A stretch of DNA of 40,557 nucleotides, from positions 1 to 40,557 of the forward strand of contig JBAYUH010000007.1 in assembly GCA_041675185.1 (NCBI GenBank). Direction: 5' to 3'. Positions 22,698 through 31,483 of the stretch are shown here, one piece after another. Below the pieces are notes generated by a model. It had not been told where the DNA came from, ran no database searches, and saw nothing but the letters and a program-made list of their open reading frames with translations. A program made the translations under genes and the position numbers. Position 1 is the stretch's first letter. Every line of letters begins with the position of its first letter. The stretch comes from UBA1557 sp041675185. Lineage in GTDB: Bacteria > Patescibacteriota > Patescibacteriia > Magasanikbacterales > UBA922.

Positions 22698-23426
22698 TTA
22701 TTTAAGCAATGTATTACTTTCGTCCGCAATCTGTCTCTTTGTTACAGGTTTGTCTGATTCTATAAGACCGTCTTTCAAAGTAATAATACGCTGTGCGTGT
22801 TCGGCTGTATATTTTTCATGAGTAACCAAAATAATACTATGTCCTTTGTCTCTATTCAAATCCTGCAACAATTTCATAACTTGTAAACCAGATTTGGAAT
22901 CAAGATTTCCAGTAGGTTCATCAGCAAAAATAACTTCTGGATCATTGACCAAAGCACGAGCAATGGCTACACGCTGTTTTTCACCACCAGAAAGTTTGCT
23001 TGGTGAATAATCAAGTCTATGACCAAGACCGACTTGGTTGAGCAAATCAGTAGCACGTTTTATTCTTTCTTTTTTGGAAACTTTAGTATAAAGCAGTGGT
23101 AACATAACATTTTCTAGAGTTGTTGCACGATTGAGTAAATTGAAAGCTTGAAAAACAAAACCAATTTTATTGCTACGCATTTCTGCCAATTCATCATCAC
23201 TAAGTTGACTCACATCACGTCCTTCAAACAGAAAAGATCCTGCAGTCAAAGTATCAAGAAAACCCAAAATATGCATGAGTGTTGATTTACCAGAACCAGA
23301 CGGCCCCATGATAGACACGAACTCCCCTTTTTCAATATCAAAAGTTAAACCATGCAAAATTTTGGTAACAACTTCTCCATTTTCGTATTGTTTTGTCAAA
23401 TCTTTTACTTCGATAAGTTTAGACAT
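22698..23426 (-). CDS. MacB/LolD-type ABC transporter ATP-binding protein
   Basis: A 242-aa ATPase. Walker A GPSGSGKST is at 41-49, Q-loop VFQAFNLL at about 91-98, signature LSGGEKQ at 145-151, Walker B VIFADEP at 165-171 and the H-loop His at about 203 (LVTHEKY). The D-loop region NLDSKSG matches MacB/LolD. A polar C-terminal tail of about 20 residues extends past the core. It powers the two permeases encoded after it. Confidence 0.95.
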   Translation of the reverse strand: MSKLIEVKDLTKQYENGEVVTKILHGLTFDIEKGEFVSIMGPSGSGKSTLMHILGFLDTLTAGSFLFEGRDVSQLSDDELAEMRSNKIGFVFQAFNLLNRATTLENVMLPLLYTKVSKKERIKRATDLLNQVGLGHRLDYSPSKLSGGEKQRVAIARALVNDPEVIFADEPTGNLDSKSGLQVMKLLQDLNRDKGHSIILVTHEKYTAEHAQRIITLKDGLIESDKPVTKRQIADESNTLLK

Positions 23427-23530
23427 AATCAGAATTTTAAATTTAATAATTTTAAATTTTAAAACAATTTCTAATTACTAAATTTAAAAATTTTAAAATT
23501 GTTTTAAAATTAGAAATTTAAAATTAAAAA
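23427..23530. repeat. AT-rich inverted module before the ABC ATPase gene
   Basis: AATTTTAAATTT, TTTAAAACAATTTCTAATTA and then the reverse complement (TTTTAAAATTGTTTTAAAAT, TAGAAATTTAAAATT) form one long A:T palindrome. It has the arms of the 13668 and 18455 composites but no GC-rich core. Confidence 0.65.
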
Positions 23531-24976
23531 TTAATTCCTCTCCCACTCCTGTACACTTTGCATAAATTCATCTTTAATAGTAAAAAAATATTCTTTTACT
23601 TTTTCATAATCATTTTGTACTTTACCATCAAGTATTGCTTCTTCAAGAGCTTTTTTTATTCTGCCAACTGTTGGTCCGGGTTTTAGATTACAAAGTTCCA
23701 TAATTTCTTCACCACGAACTGGAGAATTGAAAGCGCGAAGTTTGTCTTTTTCCAAAACTTCAGCAATACGAGTTTCCAAAATATCATAATTCTTTAGACG
23801 CTTTTGTAATTTTTTGGGATTGCCTGTAGTAATATCACTGCGACACAAAGTCAAAAGATCTTCTAGATCTTCTCCAAGATTAACAACTAAACGACGCACA
23901 GGACTATCTGTAATTCCCTCATCCATCAGGGCAATTGGTTGCTGGTGCCAACGAACTAATTTGGCAACATACTCAATATCATTTTTACTCATACGTAAAC
24001 GTTTGCCTATTTGTCTAACAATTTTTCTACCCAAATGTTCGTGCATGTCAAAAGTCCAACCACGTTTCTGCTCAAATTGTTTGGTACCAGGTTTGCCAAT
24101 ATCATGTAGCAAAGCAGTATAACGAAGCAAAACATTGTCAGAACGTTCAGCTAAATTGTCTACAACTTTGAATGTATGATCTAAATTATTTTTGTGAGTA
24201 TGACCATAAACTTCGTCTACTCCCCACAAATCACATACCTCTGGTAAAAATTCTTGTAGTAATCCTGTTTCATAAAGAATCCACAAACCAACTGATGGTT
24301 TTGGAGTTGAGAGTAATTTGAAAAACTCTTCTTGAATGCGCTCAGCAGAAATTATTTTCAATCTTTCTTTATTTTTTGAGAGAGCCAAATAAGTCTTTTT
24401 CTCAATTTCAAAACCTAACTGAGCTGCAAATCTAGTAGCACGCAACATACGAAGTGGATCTTCAGAAAAAGTAGTATCAGAATCAAGCGGTGTTCTCAAT
24501 AATTTTTTTTCTAAATCTTTTTGACCATCAAAAGGATCTTCAATATTTTTTGACAAACCGCTAGCAATAACTTTTCTTGCCATAGCATTGACTGTAAAAT
24601 CACGTCGTTCTAAATCTGTTTTCAAGTCAGTTGCTATTACTTTTGGTTTGCGAGAATTATTATCATATTTTTCAGTTCTTGCTCCAGCAAATTCTATTTC
24701 AAACAATTTTTCTTTACTGCCATCTTCAAGAAGCTTGGTAAAAACAAATCTAGCTGTGTCAAAATCAGGAAACTCAATCAAAGTTCCCTCACCGTCATAT
24801 TTACTTTCAAATTTCTTAGCAAATTCTAGACCACTTCCCACTACTACAAAATCAATATCTTTTTTTATTTTTCTACCCAATAAAAGATCTCGAACATAAC
24901 CACCCACAGCATAAACAGCTATTTTTTCTTGCTTTGAAATTTGATAAATTGTACTAAAGATTTTTTTCTCGTTCAT
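23531..24976 (-). CDS. cca: CCA-adding tRNA nucleotidyltransferase with HD domain
   Basis: A 481-aa class II nucleotidyltransferase that builds or repairs the 3' CCA of tRNA. The catalytic head reads VYAVGGYVRDLLLGRKIKKD and then IDFVV, supplying the metal-binding Asp pair; RRDFTVNAMA (about 130) and EDPLRMLRATRFAAQLGF follow as the nucleotide- and RNA-binding motifs. An HD phosphohydrolase domain is present (LLHDIGKP, about 290). All three tRNA genes in the window lack encoded CCA, so this enzyme should be essential. It sits oddly between hlyD-like and ABC ATPase genes of an export set. Confidence 0.93.
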   Translation of the reverse strand: MNEKKIFSTIYQISKQEKIAVYAVGGYVRDLLLGRKIKKDIDFVVVGSGLEFAKKFESKYDGEGTLIEFPDFDTARFVFTKLLEDGSKEKLFEIEFAGARTEKYDNNSRKPKVIATDLKTDLERRDFTVNAMARKVIASGLSKNIEDPFDGQKDLEKKLLRTPLDSDTTFSEDPLRMLRATRFAAQLGFEIEKKTYLALSKNKERLKIISAERIQEEFFKLLSTPKPSVGLWILYETGLLQEFLPEVCDLWGVDEVYGHTHKNNLDHTFKVVDNLAERSDNVLLRYTALLHDIGKPGTKQFEQKRGWTFDMHEHLGRKIVRQIGKRLRMSKNDIEYVAKLVRWHQQPIALMDEGITDSPVRRLVVNLGEDLEDLLTLCRSDITTGNPKKLQKRLKNYDILETRIAEVLEKDKLRAFNSPVRGEEIMELCNLKPGPTVGRIKKALEEAILDGKVQNDYEKVKEYFFTIKDEFMQSVQEWERN

Positions 24977-25016
24977 AATTAATCAGTGTAATTCTTAAAA
25001 ATCTATGAAATCAGTG

Positions 25017-26822
25017 TTAAGCATTTACTCTCACCACAACATCTTGACCTTCTTGTAAACCAGAAATAATTTCAATAAGACCACTATCTCCACGTAATCC
25101 AGTATTTACATAAACATTTTCTACTTGTCCATTTGTCAAAACACGAACATATTTTTTTCCACTATCATCTGTCTGGACAGTCCTCTGTGGAATATACAAT
25201 ACACCATCCTTTTTTTCAGTATAAAAAAGAATATTAGCTGTCATACCATTTAGTATATGATATTGACTATCATTATCTTCCATAGAAATTGTAACTTTGT
25301 AATAGACAACATCTTGTATTACAGTCTCCCCTGTTTCTATCTGGCTTACTTTGCCCACAAAATGATGATCTTCACCATAAGCATCAAGAGTAATATCAGT
25401 ATTATCTCCAATAGAAATTTTTACAATATCTGTTTCTGGAATATCCACATTTATCTCAAACAAATGAGGATTTACTAATTGAGCAAAAACATCTGTAGCA
25501 TTTATGAATTCACCGACTTTACCATTCATTTTAGCTATAGTACCAGCTACAGGAGCAACAATTATACCTTTGTTACGAGCAGCTACAGCTTGAGAAAGAT
25601 TAGCCACTGCTCCAGAAAGTTGGGCACGAGCTGATAAAACATCTTCACTACGAGCAGGATTTTTGACATCATTATATTGAGCTTCAGCTTGGATTAGACT
25701 AGCTTGTGCAGAAGCAATATCAGCTTGAGCTTTTATTTTGGCATTTTCCAAATTAGCTTTAGCTTTGTCATAAGCTATTTGATAAGTAATATAACTATTT
25801 TTAGCAGTTTCTACAGCCTGTACTTTACTAATAATTGAAGTGTACTTACTACTTATATCCGTCCTGTCTACACTAATTGTAGATTTTTTGGTAATCAAAT
25901 CTGTCTGAGTCAAATTACCAATTGGAGCGGTAGCGTCAAGCATTTGAGACATGGCAAACAACAAATCTTTGGAAGTAACTAGCCCTTCTTCAGCAACTAC
26001 AGCTACATTATCTATTGTACTGTGAGAAGAATTTAGACTAAGATTACTAGCGACACTATCCAAATTATTTTTGGCTGATTTAGCAATAATATATTTTGTT
26101 TTGGCTGTATTCAATTTACTACTATCCAAAGCTGACAAAGAATTTTCAAAAGCATCATTGGCAAGTGTATTATCAATACCCAAAATATTATCAGAATCAC
26201 TCAAAGCACTGGACAAAGAATTTTGGATTGATTGAATACTAGCAAACAAATCCTGATAAGCATTACCAACTATTTGACTATTTTCTCCACCTTCTGATAA
26301 TGTCAAATTATTTTCTGCAGTTTGTAATACTGCTTCAGCATTGGCTATAGTATCAGCCGAAATAGCTTTGGTCTGATCAAGACTTGCTTTTGCTTTGTCA
26401 TAAGTTGATTTGATACTAAGGACATAATCATCAGTAGCTCCAGCTAAAACTTTGTTCAAATTAGCCCTAGACTGCTGTACAGAAGCATTAGCTTGAGCTA
26501 CCTGAGCATTCTCACTACTTATATCTACTTCTGCAATAAGATCACCTTCTTTTACTTGATCATTTACATTTTTATAAATTTTTGAAAGATTAGCACTCTT
26601 TTGAAAACGTAAATCAAGAGAGCCAGATGACTCAACATTACCCGTAGCATCCACAGTTTGTGACAAAGTACCACGTTCCACTTTGGTAGTTTCATAAGTC
26701 GGAGCTTTGTTAGCATTTTTTACTTTGGCATATACACCAAAAGCACCTAAAAGTAAGACAAACAAAATAATATAAAATAATTTTCTCTTATAAAATTTCT
26801 TTTTATTTTTTACTTCTGACAT
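25017..26822 (-). CDS. HlyD/MacA-type membrane fusion protein
   Basis: A 601-aa periplasmic-adaptor-type protein anchored by one N-terminal helix (about 14-32). The first half-lipoyl segment VDATGNVESSGSLDLRF and VKEGDLIAEVD leads into an unusually long Ala/Ser/Gln-rich helical hairpin (about 105-410). The second lipoyl half (IVAPVAGTIAKMNGKVGEFI) comes after it, then beta-barrel and membrane-proximal domains ending GLQEGQDVVVRV. It should pair with the MacB-like transporter encoded two genes on. No TolC-like protein is visible, so it may work in a single-membrane envelope. The gene begins one base after the AbrB-like stop. Confidence 0.9.
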   Translation of the reverse strand: MSEVKNKKKFYKRKLFYIILFVLLLGAFGVYAKVKNANKAPTYETTKVERGTLSQTVDATGNVESSGSLDLRFQKSANLSKIYKNVNDQVKEGDLIAEVDISSENAQVAQANASVQQSRANLNKVLAGATDDYVLSIKSTYDKAKASLDQTKAISADTIANAEAVLQTAENNLTLSEGGENSQIVGNAYQDLFASIQSIQNSLSSALSDSDNILGIDNTLANDAFENSLSALDSSKLNTAKTKYIIAKSAKNNLDSVASNLSLNSSHSTIDNVAVVAEEGLVTSKDLLFAMSQMLDATAPIGNLTQTDLITKKSTISVDRTDISSKYTSIISKVQAVETAKNSYITYQIAYDKAKANLENAKIKAQADIASAQASLIQAEAQYNDVKNPARSEDVLSARAQLSGAVANLSQAVAARNKGIIVAPVAGTIAKMNGKVGEFINATDVFAQLVNPHLFEINVDIPETDIVKISIGDNTDITLDAYGEDHHFVGKVSQIETGETVIQDVVYYKVTISMEDNDSQYHILNGMTANILFYTEKKDGVLYIPQRTVQTDDSGKKYVRVLTNGQVENVYVNTGLRGDSGLIEIISGLQEGQDVVVRVNA

Positions 26823-26823
26823 A

Positions 26824-27066
26824 TTATTTTTTATTAATATTGTTTAATTGTAAATTTATTTTGGAAATAAAATCAGTCATAATTTTTGCTGGTACCAATA
26901 CTACCATACCATGCTTTTCCATTACCACAAAGTTATCTGCCTTTTTAATTTTTAATTTTTCTCGCAACTTTTTTGGTATAACTAATTGTCCTCTTTCACC
27001 AACAGAAGTCGTACCATGTATATTGCCAAAAAACTCATCCTTAGTCTCTTCAGTTTCTTTTTTCAT
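26824..27066 (-). CDS. AbrB/MazE/SpoVT-family DNA-binding protein
   Basis: An 80-aa swapped-hairpin DNA-binding protein. The domain GTTSVGERGQLVIPKKLREK and then LKIKKADNFVVMEKHGMVVLVP (about 15-57) is typical. The ATG at 27064-27066 (MKKETEETKDEFFG) is preferred; a longer TTG-initiated frame reaches 27123 but would begin within the promoter. It is followed directly by the HlyD-like gene, so it probably regulates the export operon, and perhaps itself. No toxin partner is present, which argues against a MazE-type antitoxin. Confidence 0.85.
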   Translation of the reverse strand: MKKETEETKDEFFGNIHGTTSVGERGQLVIPKKLREKLKIKKADNFVVMEKHGMVVLVPAKIMTDFISKINLQLNNINKK

Positions 27067-27103
27067 AAGTGTAGAACATAAATAAATATGAATTATCATA
27101 TTT

Positions 27104-27131
27104 ATCATACCACAGTCAACCAAATTGTCAA
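27104..27131 (-). promoter_or_regulatory. Probable promoter of the AbrB-HlyD export operon
   Basis: On the minus strand TTGACA (27126-27131), 16 nt, TATGAT (27104-27109). A second overlapping pair (TTGACT, 16 nt, GATAAT) is also present. The region lies in the 69-nt gap after gpsA and gives a short A/T-rich leader to the ATG at 27066. Confidence 0.6.
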
Positions 27132-27135
27132 CTTA

Positions 27136-28143
27136 CTACAAAATCTCTCTTAATAGATGTTCAAAAGCTCTTCTTGGATCATGTTTACTAATGATGCAAT
27201 GATAAATAGTATAAGCAAAAGGAGTGTTTAAATTATATTTTTTTGCTAGTCTAACAAGACACTCTGAAGCATCAATCCCTTCTATTGTTTGATTTACTTT
27301 TTCTTTGGCTTTTGAGGCTGGAACACCTTGTCCCAAATATTTACCAAAACGATGATTGCGACTATCTTCACAAAGAGAAGTACCTACCAAATCACCCAAA
27401 CCAGCAAGACCATAGGCAGTACGTCTTTTACCACCCATAGCCTTGGTAATATCAGCGATTTCTTTGATAGCATAGGTAAGCAAAGCCGCCTTGGTGTTTA
27501 GACCAAACCCCAGACCTTCACACATACCAATAGCAATACTATAGACATTTTTGAAAGATCCACCAACATCTACCCCTATTACATCACGAGTTGGTACCAA
27601 TTTGATATATTCATTTTCCAAAATAGCTCTAACTTTTTTGATAGCATTATTATTTTTGGAAGCTATATTCATAGCTGTAAAATTTTTATTGACCATTTGA
27701 GAAGCAATGGCTGGACCAGATATAGTGACGATATTTCTTTTCAAATTTGGACGCAAATGTTTGGCAATAACAAAAGAAGTAATTTGTAGACTCTTAGCAT
27801 CAATACCCTTTGACAAATCTATTACTATGGATCTATTTTTGATATTTCTAGCAGCGAAAGAAATAGTATGTTCAAGAACAGCAGTAGGAATAGCCAAAAA
27901 AACAAAAGAAGAATCTACCAAAGCTTCTGTTATATTATACTTAGATATAATATTTTCTGAAAGTTTGACACCCTTTAAATAATTTTTGTTTTCATGATAC
28001 TTTTCAATTTGTTGCAATGGTTCAATATCACCTTCCCAATTCCAAATATGTACAATATTACCATTATCAGCCAAAACTTGAGAAATAGCAGTACCCATGT
28101 TACCAGCACCTAGAACTGTAACGATTGTTTTGTTTTTTTTCAT
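27136..28143 (-). CDS. gpsA: NAD(P)-dependent glycerol-3-phosphate dehydrogenase
   Basis: GpsA reduces dihydroxyacetone phosphate to sn-glycerol 3-phosphate for lipid synthesis. From ATG 28141-28143 (335 aa), the Rossmann motif is VLGAGNMGTA (about 11-20). Then come DLSKGID, the catalytic-lysine region GGSFKNVYSIAIG, and the family signature AGLGDLVGTSLCEDSRNHRFG. A TTG two codons earlier would overlap the stop of the preceding permease gene; the ATG leaves a two-base gap. It implies the cell makes at least some glycerophospholipid backbone. The lipid-active glycosyltransferase nearby may use products of the same pathway. Confidence 0.94.
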   Translation of the reverse strand: MKKNKTIVTVLGAGNMGTAISQVLADNGNIVHIWNWEGDIEPLQQIEKYHENKNYLKGVKLSENIISKYNITEALVDSSFVFLAIPTAVLEHTISFAARNIKNRSIVIDLSKGIDAKSLQITSFVIAKHLRPNLKRNIVTISGPAIASQMVNKNFTAMNIASKNNNAIKKVRAILENEYIKLVPTRDVIGVDVGGSFKNVYSIAIGMCEGLGFGLNTKAALLTYAIKEIADITKAMGGKRRTAYGLAGLGDLVGTSLCEDSRNHRFGKYLGQGVPASKAKEKVNQTIEGIDASECLVRLAKKYNLNTPFAYTIYHCIISKHDPRRAFEHLLREIL

Positions 28144-28145
28144 AT

Positions 28146-29342
28146 TCAAAAAAATAATTTAACTGTACTATATATTACTCCAAGCACCAAAACTATTGTC
28201 AAAGGAATCATCAATAAAAATATATGATGCATTTGATATTTATTACTATTCAAATGGCCCATTTGTTTTGCCCGCCAATAAATCAAAACTGTCAAAAGCA
28301 TTTGACTACTCACTACTACTCCACCAACAACACCAATAGCAGTGACAAACTGCCTAACACCTAAAACAAATAAAATAAGTGGTATCAATAAAGTAATAAA
28401 AATAGCCAATGCACTAGATATTTTGTAATCCCAAACTAGAGAATCTTTTAGAGCTATGCCAGACATAAGAAATCCCGTACCCATAGTCAAAACAGCAAAT
28501 ATATTTCCCAAAAAATAAATAGTTGGGCCAACTTTTTGTCCAAGTGCAATAGTAGCTATTTCTGTAGTGTCCACACCTGTAACCCCCAAGACTGCCAACA
28601 CAAACAAAATATAAGCCGACATTACAATAAGACTAGATAATACAATAGATTTTTTGAAATCTTTACTTTTGTTTTTTAGCAAACTGTGTGCTTCGGGTAT
28701 AGAAGTCAAACTAGAATAAGCAAACAAAATAACTCCGAAAGGTAAAAATAAATTACGAAAATCAGTATAAACATAATTTTGATAATTGATATGTGGAGCA
28801 CTAGTCCAAACAATAAGTAAAATAATAAATAAAATAGACAAACTCAATACAAAACTAATAACTTTGATAACTCTAATACTAAACAAAACCAGCAAAGACC
28901 CGAATACAAAAAATATAATACTCCACATAAATTTTGTACCTGGTAACAAAGCAGACAAAGCATTACCTTCACCAATCAAATAAATTACCAAAACACCAAA
29001 AGATATTAGATAAAACAAAAATGTCATAACAAATTCACCTTTTTTACCTAAATATTTTTTTGCCAAACCAACCAATTGCATATTATCCCCTGCTTTATCA
29101 GCTACCTGACCCAACATTAGATTCATACCCATAATTAAAATCCCCAACAAAACCAAATAAATAATTCCTACCAATAAACCAACTTGAGAAATTGCATAAG
29201 GCAAACTAAAAATACCAGCTCCAATAGTAAAGGTAACAATTAGAGCAACCGCTTGAAAAAGATTTATTCTTTTTTTAAAAACACCATTGTGTTCAATGAC
29301 TTCTTCTTCACTACGATGATATTTGTTAAATAACCAAAACAT
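28146..29342 (-). CDS. Amino-acid permease of the aromatic/AAAP-type (APC superfamily)
   Basis: A 398-aa transporter with about 11 membrane helices. The first helix has the APC-type broken-helix motif TFTIGAGIFSLPYAIS (about 36-51), as in Trp/Tyr permeases and eukaryotic AAAP proteins, and helix 6 has PFGVILFAYSSLTSIPEAHSLL. The cytoplasmic N-terminus is about 25 residues and charged. It likely imports amino acids, fitting a cell that cannot make them. It is packed between the glycoside hydrolase (seven-base gap) and gpsA. The substrate cannot be called. Confidence 0.85.
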   Translation of the reverse strand: MFWLFNKYHRSEEEVIEHNGVFKKRINLFQAVALIVTFTIGAGIFSLPYAISQVGLLVGIIYLVLLGILIMGMNLMLGQVADKAGDNMQLVGLAKKYLGKKGEFVMTFLFYLISFGVLVIYLIGEGNALSALLPGTKFMWSIIFFVFGSLLVLFSIRVIKVISFVLSLSILFIILLIVWTSAPHINYQNYVYTDFRNLFLPFGVILFAYSSLTSIPEAHSLLKNKSKDFKKSIVLSSLIVMSAYILFVLAVLGVTGVDTTEIATIALGQKVGPTIYFLGNIFAVLTMGTGFLMSGIALKDSLVWDYKISSALAIFITLLIPLILFVLGVRQFVTAIGVVGGVVVSSQMLLTVLIYWRAKQMGHLNSNKYQMHHIFLLMIPLTIVLVLGVIYSTVKLFF

Positions 29343-29349
29343 AAAAAAA

Positions 29350-30342
29350 TTATTTCATAATATTTTTTGCAATATCCCAAAAACTACTGTCATTGTTTTT
29401 TTCTTTCATCCAATACCACCATTCAGCTCCCCACAAATAAGCACGACTTACACCAATTTTCTTCACAAAATTAATATTTTTATTCATTCTTTTAGAATTC
29501 ATTGTTTTCATTTGTTCTGCAATTGGTGTTTCATTTGGTCCAGGTCCAGTAAACCATGGTTCAGCTTGTAATTCGGAAATAAACATACTTTCCAAATGTA
29601 TACCATTTACTATAGCTTTGTAACGATAAAAAGCTGGTGGTAACCAATCATAAGTCCAAATCATACCATTTGGACTACGTACAATCCTATAGAGAGTTGT
29701 CCCAAACAAATCACCTAATTGGGAAGCTTTTTTCCACAAACCTAATTCTCCACTATCTGTGACAATCGTCCAATGTGGTTGATCCAAATAATTTACTAAT
29801 TTTTTTTCTTCATCTACTAAATCAGGTCTAAAATTAGCACACTCCCCAAATTTAAAATTTATAAATGGTTCGTTTTCTACTTGCCACAATTCTAAAGCTG
29901 AATTAGTCTTGTATCTATTTACAATCTGAGTCAAATAACTATTTAAATTTTCTTCATACTCTTTGGAGGAAAGTTTACTAGCCCAATCTGGCACGTAACA
30001 TTCAGGCCAACGAGGAGCTTTTTGTCCAATTACCAAAGTTACTTTTACTCCAGCTTTTTTTGCCTCATTCATCATGTAATCAATATCTGTAAAATCAAAA
30101 GTGTCTTTTATTTTTTCTATATCACCCCAAGGCGCTGACAAACGTATAAATTTTGGTTTCAAATCCGTCAAAATACTTTCATAAGTTTTTTTCCAATCCA
30201 GACCCAAATATATGGCATGTTCTTTACTAAAAGACACACCAAAATCAACTGGATATTTTTTGTAGCTACTAACCCACAAAAAAATATAAACTACCAAAAT
30301 TATAATCAAAAGTATAATCAACACAAATTTTAAAAATTTCAT
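29350..30342 (-). CDS. Membrane-anchored glycoside hydrolase (clan GH-A TIM barrel)
   Basis: A 330-aa protein with one N-terminal helix (about 4-25) and an extracytoplasmic TIM-barrel hydrolase. The general acid/base motif WQVENEP is at 153-159 (E158). The likely nucleophile lies in ISELQAEPW at 255-263 (E257, less likely E261). Other barrel landmarks are FIRLSAPWGDIE on strand 2 and KVTLVIGQKAPRWPECYVP on strand 3. Closest by eye to GH5/GH39/GH42-like cellulase-fold enzymes; the family number needs a profile search. It faces outward, so it may trim cell-surface glycan or glycans of a host or neighbour. Confidence 0.78.
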   Translation of the reverse strand: MKFLKFVLIILLIIILVVYIFLWVSSYKKYPVDFGVSFSKEHAIYLGLDWKKTYESILTDLKPKFIRLSAPWGDIEKIKDTFDFTDIDYMMNEAKKAGVKVTLVIGQKAPRWPECYVPDWASKLSSKEYEENLNSYLTQIVNRYKTNSALELWQVENEPFINFKFGECANFRPDLVDEEKKLVNYLDQPHWTIVTDSGELGLWKKASQLGDLFGTTLYRIVRSPNGMIWTYDWLPPAFYRYKAIVNGIHLESMFISELQAEPWFTGPGPNETPIAEQMKTMNSKRMNKNINFVKKIGVSRAYLWGAEWWYWMKEKNNDSSFWDIAKNIMK

Positions 30343-30398
30343 AAAATTAACAACAACTTATTAAACTCACAAGACATCCCTTTCACGAAAGGCGATGA

Positions 30399-31325
30399 TT
30401 AAAAAACAAATAAGGCAGTACTCACTACTACCAAAAGAATAGCTACAACTTCAATAAATAATTCCTTTTTTACAAAGTATTCCCTAAAAACTTTCGGATA
30501 AAACTTCGTCAACAAAAAGACAAACAAAAACATAAATATATATTGTACACCAATCAAAGCATTGACTACAGTAACACTACCAATCGCAATCGCATACTGA
30601 ATAGACACCACACCAACAACAGACAATAATTTATCTATAATAATAAAAACAGCTACATGTTTATTTTTATTAATTTTATCTGTTTGTTTGTGTTTTTTCT
30701 TAAAGCTCAGGTAAACAGCTGGAAAAAACAATGTAAAAAGACCGACCAAGCCAGTAGAAGCTCTAGACCAAATAAAAGCTGTCCAAAAAGGATAAATCCC
30801 ATAAAGATACTTGGCACTAACATGAGAAATAGCAAAAAACAAACCAGATAGTATAGCCCAAAGAAAACCTACATGAAAACCTACATGAAAACCCTTAACG
30901 CTCTTACGAGTTTTTTCAAAGGATAGAAGTAGTGCTGAACAAATCAAAATAATTACAGCAACCTGTTTCAAACCTGTAATTTGTTCTCCCAAAAATAAAT
31001 TAGAAAAAAAATAAACAAATACAGTAACAAAAGCACCATTGAAAGGTGAGATATGAGTAGTTTCATTATTTTTCAAAGCTATAAAAAGTGTCCAAAGACC
31101 AAAACCAAAAGACACACCAGAAACCAAAGCCCACAACCAATCAACACCAACCAACAAAGGAAATCCCAAAGATGGCAAAGCAAACAGAGCCACAAACATA
31201 AAAATAGTAGAATAAAAAGTATATACCACAGGTCTACTCAATTTTTTACTAACAATAATTTTGTCCAAAATAAAAATTATGGCAAAACTAATATATCCAA
31301 TAATTGCAAATATCAACCAGAGCAT
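30399..31325 (-). CDS. EamA/DMT-superfamily transporter
   Basis: A 308-aa protein from ATG 31323-31325 with about ten membrane helices in two EamA repeats. Typical features are the opening WLIFAIIGYISFAIIFILDK, TTHISPFNGAFVTVFVYFFS in the first half, and SVTVVNALIGVQYIFMFLF in the second. An upstream TTG (31373) is open but would put a non-family extension on repeat sequence. Family members export metabolites or flip lipid-linked sugars; between a glycosyltransferase and a glycoside hydrolase, a lipid-sugar or nucleotide-sugar role is possible but unproven. Confidence 0.82.
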   Translation of the reverse strand: MLWLIFAIIGYISFAIIFILDKIIVSKKLSRPVVYTFYSTIFMFVALFALPSLGFPLLVGVDWLWALVSGVSFGFGLWTLFIALKNNETTHISPFNGAFVTVFVYFFSNLFLGEQITGLKQVAVIILICSALLLSFEKTRKSVKGFHVGFHVGFLWAILSGLFFAISHVSAKYLYGIYPFWTAFIWSRASTGLVGLFTLFFPAVYLSFKKKHKQTDKINKNKHVAVFIIIDKLLSVVGVVSIQYAIAIGSVTVVNALIGVQYIFMFLFVFLLTKFYPKVFREYFVKKELFIEVVAILLVVVSTALFVF

Positions 31326-31332
31326 AATATTA

Positions 31333-31421
31333 AAATAACAAATAACAAAATCCAAATTCCAAATAATATACAAACCGCAAAAATAAAATTTGTAATTTGT
31401 TATTTGGATTTTGGAATTTTC
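31333..31421. repeat. Inverted CAAATAACAAAATCC repeat upstream of the EamA gene
   Basis: The left arm contains AAATAACAAAATCCAAATTC; the right arm (31389-31421) contains the related TTGTTATTTGGATTTTGGAA in opposite orientation. The remaining 60 nt to the glycosyltransferase stop at 31484 is AT-rich with no visible gene. Confidence 0.6.
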
Positions 31422-31483
31422 TTTTTTAAATTATAAAGTCTACAATTTATTAAAAATACATTTTTATAACTGTACAAACAAAC

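Noticed and set aside
23427..23530. Possible CRISPR or tandem array
   Set aside because: The units are one long AT palindrome, not evenly spaced repeats with unique spacers, and no cas gene is in the window.
26824..27066. Antitoxin of a toxin-antitoxin pair
   Set aside because: The neighbouring gene is an HlyD-like fusion protein, not a MazF/PIN-type toxin.
26824..27123. TTG start giving a 99-aa AbrB-like protein
   Set aside because: The extra 19 residues are hydrophobic non-family sequence and would overlap the promoter; the ATG at 27066 fits better. The same reasoning rejects TTG starts for uvrB (2403), gpsA (28149) and the EamA gene (31373).
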